The position numbers were made by a program, and so were the translations under genes. 64,000 bases of DNA from Streptomyces sp. NBC_01260 (lineage in GTDB: Bacteria > Actinomycetota > Actinomycetes > Streptomycetales > Streptomycetaceae), in NCBI RefSeq assembly GCF_036226405.1, contig NZ_CP108464.1, positions 3,410,001 through 3,474,000 of the forward strand, read 5' to 3'. Below, piece by piece: positions 35,008 to 44,671 of this stretch. How positions within the stretch are numbered: position 1 is the stretch's first letter; each line of letters begins with the position of its first letter. The notes beneath the pieces were generated by a model. It saw only the letters and a program-made list of their open reading frames with translations. It did not search any database and had not been told where the DNA came from.

Positions 35008-35181
35008 GGTGGAGGAGCGACGGCCGCGACGGGAAGTGTTCTCGGAACCTGGCTGCACAGCTGTCGATCGTACGTTCCCTTTCCGGCCTCCCGTGCGGCC
35101 CCCTGCAATTCACCCGGATGTCACCGAGCGTTGAACGCGGCACACTGCAGCGTTACCCCCGGGCGGGGATCGTCTGTGCCC

Positions 35182-36462
35182 ATGACCGGACGGCAACGCC
35201 CCATCCCTTCCCGCCCTTCGAGGCTGCTCATCAGCACTGTGGCGGCAGGGGCCTTGCTGATGACCGGCTGCGGTGCGCTCCCTGGGGCATCGGGGGACTC
35301 CAGGGAGCCCGTCACCGTCGTCACCTGGGCACCCAGCGGCGCGTCCGGCCCGGACACGGCCAACATGGCGGGAATGACCGCGATGGCGCGGGCGTACGCC
35401 CGCTGGGTCAACGGCGACGGCGGGCTCGACGGACACAGGCTGCGGGTGGTCACCTGCGACGAGGAGGACACCTCGGTCGGCGCGGGGAACTGCGCCCGGC
35501 TGGCCGTCGAGGAGAAGGCCGTCGCGGTCGTCGGCTCCTACAGCCGGCACGGGCGGGCGTTCATGGCGCCGCTGGAGGTGGCCGGGATTCCGTACATCGG
35601 CGGGTACGGCGCCTCCGAGGAGGAGTTCCGAAGCTATCTGTCCTACCCCGTGACCGGCGGCCAGTCCGCGCTGCTGGCCGGCAACGCCAAGCAGCTGGCC
35701 CGCAGGTGCGACCGGGTCTCCCTGGTGCGGCCGGACACCCTGGGCGGCGACGGGCAGTCCTGGCTCCTGAACACCGGCCTCACCGAGGCCCGTCGGCCCG
35801 CGCCGCTCGACATCCGGGCGGCGGAGACGGCCACTTCCTACGACGACGCGGCCGGCCGGGCACTGGCCGGGGCGGGCGCGTCCGGCGGCTGCGTGACGGC
35901 CGTGCTGGGCGACCGCACGGAGACCTTCTTCGACTCGTTCCGGCGGCTGGAGCCGACGACCGGGACGGTCAGGATCTCCTCGGTGCTCGGCAGCGTGGGC
36001 CAGCCGCTCATCGACCGCACCGGCGGCCGCGACAGCCCGTTCGAGGGCGCGTACGTCACCGGCTGGTACCCGGACTCGGGTGACGCCCGCTGGAACCTGA
36101 TGCGGCAGGTGATCCGCAAGCACGCCTTCGGCGACAACCGGATCGACCCGGACGACACGGGCGTGCAGACCACCTGGATCGCCTACACCGCCCTGAAGTC
36201 GATCGTCGAGTCCCTGCACGAGCCGGGAATCACCGCCTGGAAGGTCACCAAGGCCCTCAACAAGGGCATCCGGGTCAGCACCGGCGGCCTCACCCCCGAG
36301 CTCCGCTGGCGCTACGAGGACATGCTCGGCTCGGACTCGTACCCGCGCATCGTGAACAGCAAGGTGACGTTCCAGGTCGTGCGCGACGGCAAGCTGGTCG
36401 CCGAGAAGAAGGGCTTCGTGGATGTGACGAAGACCCTGTCGGACGCGAGCGCGACCGGCTGA
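35182..36462 (+). CDS. Periplasmic-binding-protein-like lipoprotein (branched-chain amino acid ABC type)
   Basis: 426 residues. An Arg-rich N-terminus and hydrophobic stretch end in the lipobox LMTGC at about residue 31. The rest resembles a type-1 periplasmic binding protein: MARAYARWVNGDGGLDGHRLRVVTCDEEDTSVGAGNCARL, VVGSYSRHGRAFMAPLEVAGIPYIGG. No permease or ATPase gene follows, so it is an orphan binding protein or sensor. Confidence 0.85.
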   Translation: MTGRQRPIPSRPSRLLISTVAAGALLMTGCGALPGASGDSREPVTVVTWAPSGASGPDTANMAGMTAMARAYARWVNGDGGLDGHRLRVVTCDEEDTSVGAGNCARLAVEEKAVAVVGSYSRHGRAFMAPLEVAGIPYIGGYGASEEEFRSYLSYPVTGGQSALLAGNAKQLARRCDRVSLVRPDTLGGDGQSWLLNTGLTEARRPAPLDIRAAETATSYDDAAGRALAGAGASGGCVTAVLGDRTETFFDSFRRLEPTTGTVRISSVLGSVGQPLIDRTGGRDSPFEGAYVTGWYPDSGDARWNLMRQVIRKHAFGDNRIDPDDTGVQTTWIAYTALKSIVESLHEPGITAWKVTKALNKGIRVSTGGLTPELRWRYEDMLGSDSYPRIVNSKVTFQVVRDGKLVAEKKGFVDVTKTLSDASATG

Positions 36463-36464
36463 GA

Positions 36465-36489
36465 CGGGCGGCCCGGTCCGGGCCGCCCG
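36465..36489. terminator. Bidirectional terminator hairpin
   Basis: 10-bp stem CGGGCGGCCC/GGGCCGCCCG with a 5-nt loop between convergent genes. Confidence 0.75.
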
Positions 36490-36504
36490 CCCCTGCCGCC
36501 GGGC

Positions 36505-38025
36505 TCAGAGCGCGGTCGCCTCGCGCTCGGTCAGGCCGTACTTCGTCGCGATGGTGTTCCACAGCCCGGACGCCTCGCGCTTGGCCTTGCTCGCCTCGCC
36601 GCTCTGCACGGTGGCCTGCTGCGTCTGCGGAGTCGTACGGGCCCTGCCGTGCTTGCAGACCTTCTTGCTCTTGGCCTGCTCGGCCCAGGCCGCGTAGTGG
36701 TCGTCGGCGGACGCGGACGCCTGCCAGGCCTTGGTGAGCGAGGCGGTCAGCCGGCCGTTGTCCGGCAGCTTGTCGACCGACAGGTCCTTGAGCCGGGTGA
36801 CCAGGTCGCGGCGCTGCTGGGCGGCGCCCTTCAGATCTGCCACGGCCTGGTCCAGGTCGGTGCAGGTCTTGGTCTTCTCCACCGCGCCGATGACCGCGGC
36901 CCGGCTGTTGTTGCTGTCCGCGAGCAGCTTGTCCAGCGCCTCGGCCTGCTGCTTCGCCGGGTCGGCCGCGGCCTTGGCGGTGGGCTGGGCGGCGGGTGAA
37001 CTCGCGGACGCCACCGGCTGCTTGCTGTCCTTGTCCTTGTCGTCGTCGCCACCGCTCAGCAGCGCACCGGCGCCGAGCCCGATCACGGCACAGCCGACGA
37101 CGACCGCGGCGATCAGGGGGACGTGCGCGGGCCGCTTGCGCCGCTCGTCGCGCCCCTCCGAGGGCGGGCCGCCCTCGGGTCCGGTGTACGCGGGCGCCTG
37201 CTGGTACGCCTGCGGGGGCTGCTGGGGGCCCTGGTGCTGCGGGGGCAACTGCTGCGCGGGGTCGAACCGGGGCATCTGCTGCGTGGCCCCCGCGGGCTCG
37301 TCGCTGCGGAAGAGGTTGTCGAACTCGGCGGGCGGCGGGCGCTCACCGGGCGTCCCGGGCCTGATCCCGTACGGGGCGCCACCGGGCACCGGGGGTATGT
37401 ACTGGGTCGCGTCGGAGTCCTGGCCGCCCTGCGCGGGCGGTGCGGCGTGACCGCCGGCGGGCGGCTGCTGGTACCCCTGCTGCCGGCCCTGGCCCAGGTA
37501 CCGGGTCGACTCCGCGGGGTTCTCCGGCGGCAGCCCGCCCGGCGCGGGGCCCGAGGGCACCGGCGCGATGTACTGCGTGGCGTCCGAGTCCCCGCCCATG
37601 CCCATGCCGGGCACCGCCTCGGGCGGCAGCGGCTGGGCGTAGGTGCCCTGCGGCTGGGCGGGCGGCAGCGGCAGCGGCTGGCCGTACGCCGGTCCCTGCT
37701 GCCCCTGGTGTCCCTGCTGCCCCTGGTCGTACTGCCCGTGCTGCTGCTCCTGGCCGTACGCCGGTGCCTGCTGCCCCTGGTCGTACTGCCCGTGCTGCTG
37801 CCCGTACTGGCCGTGCCCCTGTGGAGGGCCCTGCGACGCGGCGCCCTGGTGCGGCGCCTGCGGCCCCCAGGGCTGACCCCATGGCTGTCCTTCCGCCGGG
37901 GCCGACTGGTCCGCGGGTCCCCCCGGCGTCCAGGGCTCGCCGCCACCCGCGGGCAGCACGACACCCTCGTGCGCGGGTCGTACAGCAGGGAGCTGCTGCT
38001 CGTCACCCTGTCCGCTCTGTGTCAC
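36505..38025 (-). CDS. Single-pass membrane protein with Pro/Gln/Gly-rich N-terminal domain
   Basis: 506 residues. Residues 1-310 are disordered, rich in Q/P/G with repeats such as QYDQGQQ and two copies of DSDATQYI, a motif found on streptomycete proteins with phospho-Thr/FHA-type recognition. One transmembrane helix (VPLIAAVVVGCAVIGLGAGALL) follows a basic KRP patch. The extracellular part (about 335-506) is helical with Cys (KTKTCTDL, KKVCKHG) and a terminal SGLWNTIATKYGLTEREA. Function unknown. Confidence 0.8.
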   Translation of the reverse strand: MTQSGQGDEQQLPAVRPAHEGVVLPAGGGEPWTPGGPADQSAPAEGQPWGQPWGPQAPHQGAASQGPPQGHGQYGQQHGQYDQGQQAPAYGQEQQHGQYDQGQQGHQGQQGPAYGQPLPLPPAQPQGTYAQPLPPEAVPGMGMGGDSDATQYIAPVPSGPAPGGLPPENPAESTRYLGQGRQQGYQQPPAGGHAAPPAQGGQDSDATQYIPPVPGGAPYGIRPGTPGERPPPAEFDNLFRSDEPAGATQQMPRFDPAQQLPPQHQGPQQPPQAYQQAPAYTGPEGGPPSEGRDERRKRPAHVPLIAAVVVGCAVIGLGAGALLSGGDDDKDKDSKQPVASASSPAAQPTAKAAADPAKQQAEALDKLLADSNNSRAAVIGAVEKTKTCTDLDQAVADLKGAAQQRRDLVTRLKDLSVDKLPDNGRLTASLTKAWQASASADDHYAAWAEQAKSKKVCKHGRARTTPQTQQATVQSGEASKAKREASGLWNTIATKYGLTEREATAL

Positions 38026-38224
38026 CGGGACTCCTACGTGTGTACCTATGGAATCGTCGGCTCACGCTATCGGGTGGTTGCCGCCGTTCGCCAAGCGCGT
38101 GAGGTCACTCACCACCCCTTCACCCCGGCTGTAACACCCAGCGGCCTCAAGACGCAGTTAAGGGGCGGCCGGACGTGATCTGCTGCTCGGGCGGCCGGTA
38201 CGGGCCCCGGCCGCACCCTTCGGA

Positions 38225-39607
38225 TCAAGCCGCCTGGAGCTCCAGACGGGCCCCGAACTCCCGTACCGCGGGCTCGTCCCCGTACGGCACCAGTCGCTGT
38301 TGCAGGTCCTCCAGATACTCCGCGCCCCGGCTGGAGCGCACCGAGCCCAGCAGCTCCATCGCCCGCGTCCCGGTGTGGCAGGCCTGCTCCACGTCGCGCA
38401 GTTGCACCTGCGCCGCTGCCAGCAGCGCCAGGCCGATGCCGCGGCGGCGGGCCCGGGACTCCGGGTGGCCGTCCAGGGACTCCTTCGCCCGGCGCGCGGC
38501 CGCCTCCGCCTGGCCGAGGTCACGGTGGCAGTGCGCCAGCTCGTCGGCCAGATAGGCGTGGTCGAAGTGGGCGATCCAGTCGGGATCGTCACCGCTGTCC
38601 GGGTCGGCGCGCTCCAGGGCCGCCTGTGCCAGACCCGCCACCGACTGGCAGGTGCCGGCGTCACCGAGGAGGGCGTGGCCGCGCGCCTCCGCGGCGTAGA
38701 ACATCGCCTCCGCCCTCGGGGTGACCCGTCCGCGCGCGCCCTCCTGCGCGGCCCTGGCCAGCTGGGCGATCTCGCGCGGATTGCCGAGCTGGGCCGCGAG
38801 ATGGCTCATCGACGCGGCCAGCACATAGCCGCCGTAGGCGCGGTCGCCCGCCGCCTGTGCCAGCCGCAGCGCCTGGATGTAGTAGCGCTGGGCCAGCCCC
38901 GGCTGGCCCGTGTCGATCGCCATGTACCCGGCGAGCTCGGTGAGTCGCGCGACCGCCGCGAACAGCTGCCGCCCGGTCGATTCGCGGTACGCGCCCGAAA
39001 GCAGCCCGGAGACCACGCTGTTCAGGTAGTGCACCAGGACCGGCCGCACGTGGCCGCTGCCGAACCGGTGGTCGAGGTCGACCAGCGCGGCCGTCATCGC
39101 CCGCACCGCCTCCACGTCGGGCATCCCGACCCGGGCCCCGGCCGCCCGCGCGACCTGCGGATCCGCGCCGCTGATCAGCCAGTCCCGGCTGGGCTCGACC
39201 AGTGCCGAGGAGGCCACCGCCGAACCGGTGAGGAAGTCGCGGCGGCCGACATCGCTGCGCCACAACTCGCAGACCTGCTCGATCGCCCCGATCACCGTCG
39301 GGGCGAACTGCAGCCCCACGCCGGAGGCGAGGTTCTTGCCGTTGGCCATCCCGATCTCGTCGATCGTGACCGTACGGCCGAGCTTGCGGCCGAGCGCCTC
39401 GGCGATGATTCCCGGTGCCCTGCCGCGTGGTTGCTGTCCGCGCAGCCAGCGGGCGACCGAGGTCTTGTCGTACCGGAGGTCGAGCCCGCGTTCGGCCCCG
39501 ACCATGTTGACGCGGCGGGCGAGGCCCGCGTTGGAGCATCCGGCTTCCTGGATGAGCGCCTGGAGCCGTTCGTTCGGCTGGCGTGCGACGAGAGGCCTGG
39601 CTGCCAT
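38225..39607 (-). CDS. NsdA-like TPR transcriptional regulator
   Basis: 460 residues. The N-terminal segment (RLQALIQEAGCSNAGLARRVNMVGAERGLDLRYDKTSVARWLRGQQPRGRAPGIIAEAL) is the conserved DNA-binding-like region of the NsdA/NsdB family, followed by TPR-like helices (QRYYIQALRLAQAAGDRAYGGYVLAASMSHLAAQLGNPREIAQLARAAQEG). NsdA in S. coelicolor represses antibiotic production and development. A BldD-like inverted repeat lies just upstream, supporting developmental control. Confidence 0.85.
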   Translation of the reverse strand: MAARPLVARQPNERLQALIQEAGCSNAGLARRVNMVGAERGLDLRYDKTSVARWLRGQQPRGRAPGIIAEALGRKLGRTVTIDEIGMANGKNLASGVGLQFAPTVIGAIEQVCELWRSDVGRRDFLTGSAVASSALVEPSRDWLISGADPQVARAAGARVGMPDVEAVRAMTAALVDLDHRFGSGHVRPVLVHYLNSVVSGLLSGAYRESTGRQLFAAVARLTELAGYMAIDTGQPGLAQRYYIQALRLAQAAGDRAYGGYVLAASMSHLAAQLGNPREIAQLARAAQEGARGRVTPRAEAMFYAAEARGHALLGDAGTCQSVAGLAQAALERADPDSGDDPDWIAHFDHAYLADELAHCHRDLGQAEAAARRAKESLDGHPESRARRRGIGLALLAAAQVQLRDVEQACHTGTRAMELLGSVRSSRGAEYLEDLQQRLVPYGDEPAVREFGARLELQAA

Positions 39608-39910
39608 GTTTGTCCCCCTGAGGCCGCAGTGATCGTTGCGGGATCACTGCCCGACATGTGCCTGAGAAATGCACCGATTCATCGTGTTGGTCACTTTCAC
39701 GGCGTCTTGCATCTTTCGTCACAGCAAGCGCTCTAAGATGCGAGACGAACTGTGCCGGAATTCCCGTATCTGGTTACCCGCCCTTCGCCGTGATGCCTAC
39801 CGCGCGCCCCCGCCCATGCATCGATGCGCCCCGTATGCGGGAGCGAAGCGCCCTGACAACCGCGCACGCCGCCCCCGTAACCCCAGGTGGTGGCGGGAGT
39901 TGTGCTGGGC
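39608..39910. other. Intergenic region between NsdA-like and prim-pol-like genes
   Basis: About 300 bp between divergent genes; AT content is higher than its surroundings around 39655-39760. Apart from the BldD-like repeat I see no gene or RNA. Confidence 0.5.
39628..39648. promoter_or_regulatory. BldD-like inverted repeat AGTGA-N11-TCACT
   Basis: AGTGA (39628-39632) and TCACT (39644-39648) within a longer palindrome GCAGTGATC/GATCACTGC (39626-39650), 21 bp upstream of the NsdA-like ATG. The BldD consensus is AGTGA-N-TCACC with variable spacing. Confidence 0.55.
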
Positions 39911-40588
39911 GTGGAAGAGCCCATCGGAGTCATGGAAGCCGCACAGGTCCCCCAGCAGCGTGCCGAGCCGCTGCTCGACGCCGCCGTGCGATACGTGGAG
40001 GAGCGGCACTGGGACGTGTGCCCCGGCACCTGGCTGGAGCCGGCCGACGGGACGGAGCGGTGCTCGTGCGGCGAGCCCCGCTGCGCCGCTCCCGGCGCCC
40101 ATCCCACCCGGGCCGACTGGGCGGGCCTGGCCACCGGCAGCGGCGCGGCGGCCTGCCGGATGTGGTCCCAACAGCCCCGGGCGGCGATCCTGTTGCCGAC
40201 CGGACGCGTCTTCGACGCGATCGACGTACCGGAGTCGGCCGGCTTCCTGGCCCTGGCCCGGATGGAGCGGATGAGCCTGCCGCTCGGGCCGGTCACCCAC
40301 ACCCCCGACCGCCGCATGCAGTTCTTCGTCCTGCCGGGCGCCGCCGCCAAGGCCGACGGCCTGGTGCAGCGGCTGGGCTGGAGCGCCGCCGCGATCGATC
40401 TGCGCGGCTGCGGCGAGGGCCAGTACGTGACGGCCCCGCCGACCCGGGTCGGCGGCAGCGGCGCGGTGCAGTGGGCCCGCCGCCCCACCACCGCCAACCG
40501 CTGGCTGCCCGAGGTGGAGGAGCTCATCAGCCCGCTCGCCTACGCCTGCGGCCGGGAAGCGGCCGACGCGCGGACCCGCCTTTCGTAG
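39911..40588 (+). CDS. Bifunctional DNA primase/polymerase-like protein
   Basis: 225 residues starting VEEPIGVMEAAQVPQQR; GGGAG lies upstream of GTG 39911. The body (AVRYVEERHWDVCPGTWLE, CSCGEPRCAAPGAHPT, AAILLPTGRVFDAIDVPESAGFLAL, QYVTAPPTRVGG) matches the stand-alone streptomycete prim-pol N-domain proteins. The DxD-like primase site appears reduced to DAIDVPE, so activity is not assured. Confidence 0.8.
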   Translation: MEEPIGVMEAAQVPQQRAEPLLDAAVRYVEERHWDVCPGTWLEPADGTERCSCGEPRCAAPGAHPTRADWAGLATGSGAAACRMWSQQPRAAILLPTGRVFDAIDVPESAGFLALARMERMSLPLGPVTHTPDRRMQFFVLPGAAAKADGLVQRLGWSAAAIDLRGCGEGQYVTAPPTRVGGSGAVQWARRPTTANRWLPEVEELISPLAYACGREAADARTRLS

Positions 40589-40627
40589 GGTGGCCCCCAC
40601 ACACGGGGACTTCGAAGGGCGTGCACG

Positions 40628-41458
40628 ATGCCGGACCGACGCGACACGGACAGAGCAGAGCAGGCCGTCGAGGCGGACGCCTCGCGGGTGACGCCACCCG
40701 CGGTGCGCGTGGAGGGGCTCTGGAAGCGGTTCGGCGAGCAGACCGCGGTCGCCGGAATCGATCTGGAGCTGCCCGCGGGCAAGTTCATCGGTCTGGTGGG
40801 GCCCAACGGCGCGGGCAAGACCACCACCCTGTCCATGGTCACCGGCCTGCTCCGACCCGACATGGGCCGGATCGAGGTCGGCGGGCGGGACGTCTGGCGC
40901 GATCCGGTCGAGGTGAAGTCCCGGATCGGTGTCCTGCCCGAGGGCCTGCGGCTCTTCGAACGCCTCTCGGGGCGTGAACTGCTCGGCTACACAGGCCGGT
41001 TGCGCGGACTGCCGGGGCCCGAGACGGACAGCCGGGCCACCCAGCTGCTGGACGTCCTGGATCTGGCGGGCGCCCAGCACAAACTGGTCGTCGACTACTC
41101 GACCGGTATGCGGAAGAAGATCGGGCTCGCGGCGGCGCTGCTGCACAATCCCGAAGTGCTCTTCCTGGACGAGCCGTTCGAGGGCGTCGATCCGGTGTCG
41201 GCGCAGACCATCCGCGGAGTGCTGGAGCGCTACACCCGCTCCGGGGCGACCGTCATCTTCTCCAGCCATGTGATGGAGCTCGTCGAGTCGCTCTGCGACT
41301 GGGTGGCCGTCATGGCGGCCGGCCGCATCAGGTCCCAGGGCACCCTGGCGCAGGTGCGCGGCGACGCGTCCTCGCTCCAGGAAGCCTTTCTGGAGCTCGT
41401 CGGCGCGGGCGGGCGCGACAGCGGCGACGCCCTGGACTGGCTGGGCGGCACCCGATGA
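40628..41458 (+). CDS. ABC transporter ATP-binding protein
   Basis: 276 residues: Walker A GPNGAGKTT, Q-loop region, signature YSTGMRKKIGLAAAL (a variant of LSGGQ), Walker B LFLDEPFEGVD and H-loop SSHVMEL. ATGA overlap with the permease gene. Exporter-type ATPase. Confidence 0.92.
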   Translation: MPDRRDTDRAEQAVEADASRVTPPAVRVEGLWKRFGEQTAVAGIDLELPAGKFIGLVGPNGAGKTTTLSMVTGLLRPDMGRIEVGGRDVWRDPVEVKSRIGVLPEGLRLFERLSGRELLGYTGRLRGLPGPETDSRATQLLDVLDLAGAQHKLVVDYSTGMRKKIGLAAALLHNPEVLFLDEPFEGVDPVSAQTIRGVLERYTRSGATVIFSSHVMELVESLCDWVAVMAAGRIRSQGTLAQVRGDASSLQEAFLELVGAGGRDSGDALDWLGGTR

Positions 41459-43104
41459 GCGTGCTCGACACCCCGGCGGACTCCGGGCCCCGGACGGGCG
41501 GCATGGACGGTACGGCCCTGGTCCCCGTCTTCGTCACGCTCAAGCTCACGCTGCTGCGCAACGGGCTGCGGCAGTCGGCCGGCCGGCGGGCCGCGTACAT
41601 CGCGTCCGCCGTCGTCACCCTGCTGATCGCCGCGGGCCAGCTGATCGGGCTGATCGCGCTGCGCGGCAACGCCCACGCGGAATCGCTCGTCGTGCCACTG
41701 GCCGCGGTCCTGGCGCTCGGCTGGGCCGTGATGCCGCTGTTCTTCGCCGCCGGGGACGAGACCCTCGACCCGAGCCGGCTGGTGATGCTGCCGCTGCGGC
41801 CGAGGCCCCTGCTCGCCGCGCTGCTGATGGCCTCGCTGGTCGGTATCGGCCCGCTGTTCACGCTCTGCCTGACGGCCGGTTCGGTGATCGCACTGGCCCA
41901 CGGCGCGGGCGCGGCGGTGTTCGCGGTCGTGGCCGCTCCGCTGACCCTGCTGGTCTGCGTGGCGCTGGCGCGGGCCGTCGCCACGGCCAACAGCCGGCTG
42001 CTGACGTCCCGCAAGGGCCGTGATCTGGCGGTGCTCAGCGGACTGGTGATCGCGGTGGGCATCCAGTTCGTCAACTTCGGGGCGCAGCGGCTCGGCCGGG
42101 CCGGCGGCCTCTCCGCGCTGGACCCGGCGGCGGACGTGCTGCGCTGGCTGCCGCCCGCTTCGGCGATCGGGTCGGTGGATTCCGCGTCCCAGGGCTCGTA
42201 CGGCCGGGCCGCCGTTCAGCTGCTGCTCTCCGTGGCGGCGCTGGCCCTGCTGGTGTGGCTGTGGCAGCGCAGCCTGGTGAAGCTGATGACGGCACCGGAC
42301 GGCTCGACGCTCGCCGCGGCCGAGCCGAGCCGCGCGAAGTCCGGTTCGCGCGGCTCCGGCCTGTGGGCCCTGTTCCCGGAGGGGCGCACCGGCACGGTCA
42401 TGCAGCGCAGTCTGCGCTACGTCGCCCGGGACCCGAAGACCAAGGCCGCGTGGGTGACGGCGCTGGCGATCGGGCTGATCGTGCCGCTGCTCAACGCCTT
42501 GCAGGGCACCGGCTCGGTCTACTTCGCCTGCTTCGCCGCCGGGATGCTCGGCATCCAGATGTACAACCAGTTCGGGCAGGACGCCTCCGCGTTCTGGATG
42601 GTGGCCGCGACGATCTCCTCGCCCCGGGACGCGTACCTGGAACTGCGGGCGCGCGCACTGGCGTTGCTGTTGATCACCCTGCCGTACACGGTCCTGGTGA
42701 CGGTGCTGACGTGCGCGTTGCTCGGGGACTGGGCGAAGCTGCCGGGGGTCATGGGGCTGTCGTTCGCGCTGCTGGGCGCGATGCTGGCGACGGGCGCGGT
42801 GGCCTCGGCGAACTTCCCGTACTCGATCCCGCAGGACGGCGCGTTCAAGAACGTGGCGCCCGGTCAGGCCGGGCTCGCGTGGATCTCGGTCTTCGGCGGC
42901 ATGGTCTCGGCGGCGCTGCTGTGCGCGCCGGTGATCGCTGCCACGATCTGGCTGCATCTCACCGGTGCGCAGGGGTGGCTGTGGCTGCTGTTGCCGGTGG
43001 GTGGCGGGTACGGGGCGCTGATCGCCTGGGCCGGGCTGCGGGTGGCGGCGCCCCGGACGGCGGACCGGCTGCCGGAGATCCTGGCGGCGGTCAGCAAGGG
43101 GTGA
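41455..43104 (+). CDS. ABC transporter permease
   Basis: 549 residues with about 12 hydrophobic segments and a central cytoplasmic region (DGSTLAAAEPSRAKSGSRG). Typical large ABC-2-like streptomycete permease. It pairs with the ATPase upstream by a 4-bp overlap. Substrate unknown. Confidence 0.88.
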   Translation: MSVLDTPADSGPRTGGMDGTALVPVFVTLKLTLLRNGLRQSAGRRAAYIASAVVTLLIAAGQLIGLIALRGNAHAESLVVPLAAVLALGWAVMPLFFAAGDETLDPSRLVMLPLRPRPLLAALLMASLVGIGPLFTLCLTAGSVIALAHGAGAAVFAVVAAPLTLLVCVALARAVATANSRLLTSRKGRDLAVLSGLVIAVGIQFVNFGAQRLGRAGGLSALDPAADVLRWLPPASAIGSVDSASQGSYGRAAVQLLLSVAALALLVWLWQRSLVKLMTAPDGSTLAAAEPSRAKSGSRGSGLWALFPEGRTGTVMQRSLRYVARDPKTKAAWVTALAIGLIVPLLNALQGTGSVYFACFAAGMLGIQMYNQFGQDASAFWMVAATISSPRDAYLELRARALALLLITLPYTVLVTVLTCALLGDWAKLPGVMGLSFALLGAMLATGAVASANFPYSIPQDGAFKNVAPGQAGLAWISVFGGMVSAALLCAPVIAATIWLHLTGAQGWLWLLLPVGGGYGALIAWAGLRVAAPRTADRLPEILAAVSKG

Positions 43105-43138
43105 CGGGGCGGCGGGTGCCGGGCTCCGGGCTCCGGGG

Positions 43139-44032
43139 TTACGGAGACACCGGCTCCCGGTCGTCGCGGATGTCCTCGGCGAACTGCTCCAGGAAGGGTT
43201 CGACCGCGGCGCGCCAGCCCTCCGGCTGGTCGTAGTGGACGAGATGGCCGGCGTCGGCCACCTCCGCGTACTGCCCGCGCGGCAGCACCCGGACCATCTC
43301 CTGGGCCTCCGCCCGGCCCAGCTCGCCGTCGAGGCCGCGGAGCACCAGGGTCGGGCAGCCGACCTGGGCCAGCTCCTCCCAGTGCGCCTCGAAGAACCAG
43401 GTGGCGCGGGACTGGAGCATCTGCCGGCGGGAGAAGACGGGCCGCCAGCCGTCGGCGCGCTCGGCCATCACCTCGGCGAAGAACTCACCGCGCGACGGAT
43501 TGGGCCGTTCCACCCAGGGGTCGTCCTCGCCGAACCACTTCCGTACGTCGGACAGCGTCGCGAACGGCACCGGCCAGGACTTGAACCAGTCCTCCCACTC
43601 CCGCTGCGAGGCCGCTCCGAGCGCGGAGGCCCGCATGTCGCAGATGACCAGCGCCCGGACGAGGTCGGGGCGCTTGGCGGCGAGCTGCCAGGCTGTGAGC
43701 GCTCCCATGGAGTGCCCGACGAGGGTCACGGGGGCGAGGTCGAGCTGCTCGATCGCGGCCTCGGCGTCGGCGACGTACGCGTCGCGCGTGTACGGGCCGT
43801 CGGCCGGCTTGTCACTGCGGCCGTGGCCGCGCTGGTCGAGGCCGACCGCGCGGTGCCGCTCGGCGAGCCAGCGGGTGGTGGAGGCCCAGTGCGAGGCCCG
43901 GCCCATCAGACCGTGAAGCATTAAGACGCCGGGGGCGCGTTCGCCCGTCGCGCGCTCCTTGGGCGGATCGGCGAACTCCCAGGCCGCGAGGCGTACGCCG
44001 TCGGTTCCGGTCACATCGATGCGCCGCACCAT
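43139..44032 (-). CDS. Alpha/beta hydrolase
   Basis: 297 residues. The nucleophile elbow VGHSMGAL, oxyanion segment MLHGLMGRASHW, GLDQRGHGRSDKP and C-terminal His (DAGHLVHYDQP) form a complete catalytic set. ATG 44032 has AAGGGGG 11 nt upstream; the GTG at 44044 abuts that site. A LexA-like box lies about 60 bp upstream. Confidence 0.88.
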   Translation of the reverse strand: MVRRIDVTGTDGVRLAAWEFADPPKERATGERAPGVLMLHGLMGRASHWASTTRWLAERHRAVGLDQRGHGRSDKPADGPYTRDAYVADAEAAIEQLDLAPVTLVGHSMGALTAWQLAAKRPDLVRALVICDMRASALGAASQREWEDWFKSWPVPFATLSDVRKWFGEDDPWVERPNPSRGEFFAEVMAERADGWRPVFSRRQMLQSRATWFFEAHWEELAQVGCPTLVLRGLDGELGRAEAQEMVRVLPRGQYAEVADAGHLVHYDQPEGWRAAVEPFLEQFAEDIRDDREPVSP

Positions 44033-44091
44033 ATGTTCTGGCACCCCCTTCTGGTCCCTCGATCACCGTGTGGTCGCGTCCCGCCAGACTA

Positions 44092-44107
44092 TCGAACTCT
44101 TATTCGA
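44092..44107. promoter_or_regulatory. LexA (SOS) box-like site TCGAACTCTTATTCGA
   Basis: Matches the actinobacterial LexA consensus TCGAAC-N4-GTTCGA at 11 of 12 positions, 60 bp upstream of the hydrolase start. Confidence 0.5.
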
Positions 44108-44273
44108 AAACTGGCTTCCGGCGCACAACACCGCTCGTTCGAGTGACAGCTCCCAAGGATTGACGTCGGCCTCGGAGGGGAGATCTTCTCCGGGGGGCGG
44201 GCCGCTCGGGGATGAGGGCCCGCAGGGACCGACCTGAAGAGCTCGGGGCTCCAGGTCGGAACAGGGGAGGACA

Positions 44274-44301
44274 GGCCCCGGCGCCGTGAGGCGCCGGGGC
44301 C
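44274..44301. terminator. Terminator-like hairpin
   Basis: 12-bp perfect stem GGCCCCGGCGCC/GGCGCCGGGGCC with a GTGA tetraloop, located about 370 bp after the dmdR1 stop. Confidence 0.7.
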
Positions 44302-44671
44302 ATCCATCGCTCGTAGGGCCGGGGGCCGGGGCCGGGCGCGGGCGTGAGCGCGTCTCTCATCCGGTGCGCAGGCCGGACATGCCGGCACGACGGGCGCATA
44401 CCCTGCTCCCCTCCCCGACCGCGCGGCCAGGCGGCCGACACTCTCAGGTATCCCTCAGCCACAGCCTGGCACGCGATCCGTCCGAGCGCTGCAATTCCGG
44501 ACGGAAAAACGGGAAGCGGACATCGTCGGCCGGTACTCGACGCCGCCTGTGCGGCGTGGGTCGAGCACCGGCCGCCCACCGTTCGACGCAGGCCGGCGAA
44601 CCCGTGCGTGCCGACGAATCAGCCGCTCGGCGACGGATCACCGCCGCGGCCAGTCAGCGCTCGGCGACGAA

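Larger units (their letters stand above)
44033..44671. other. 640-bp intergenic region
   Basis: Between two leftward genes. It contains the LexA-like box, a strong hairpin at 44274-44301, and a duplicated element around 44619-44690 overlapping the dmdR1 stop. No gene is supported; long frames here are composition artefacts. Confidence 0.5.
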
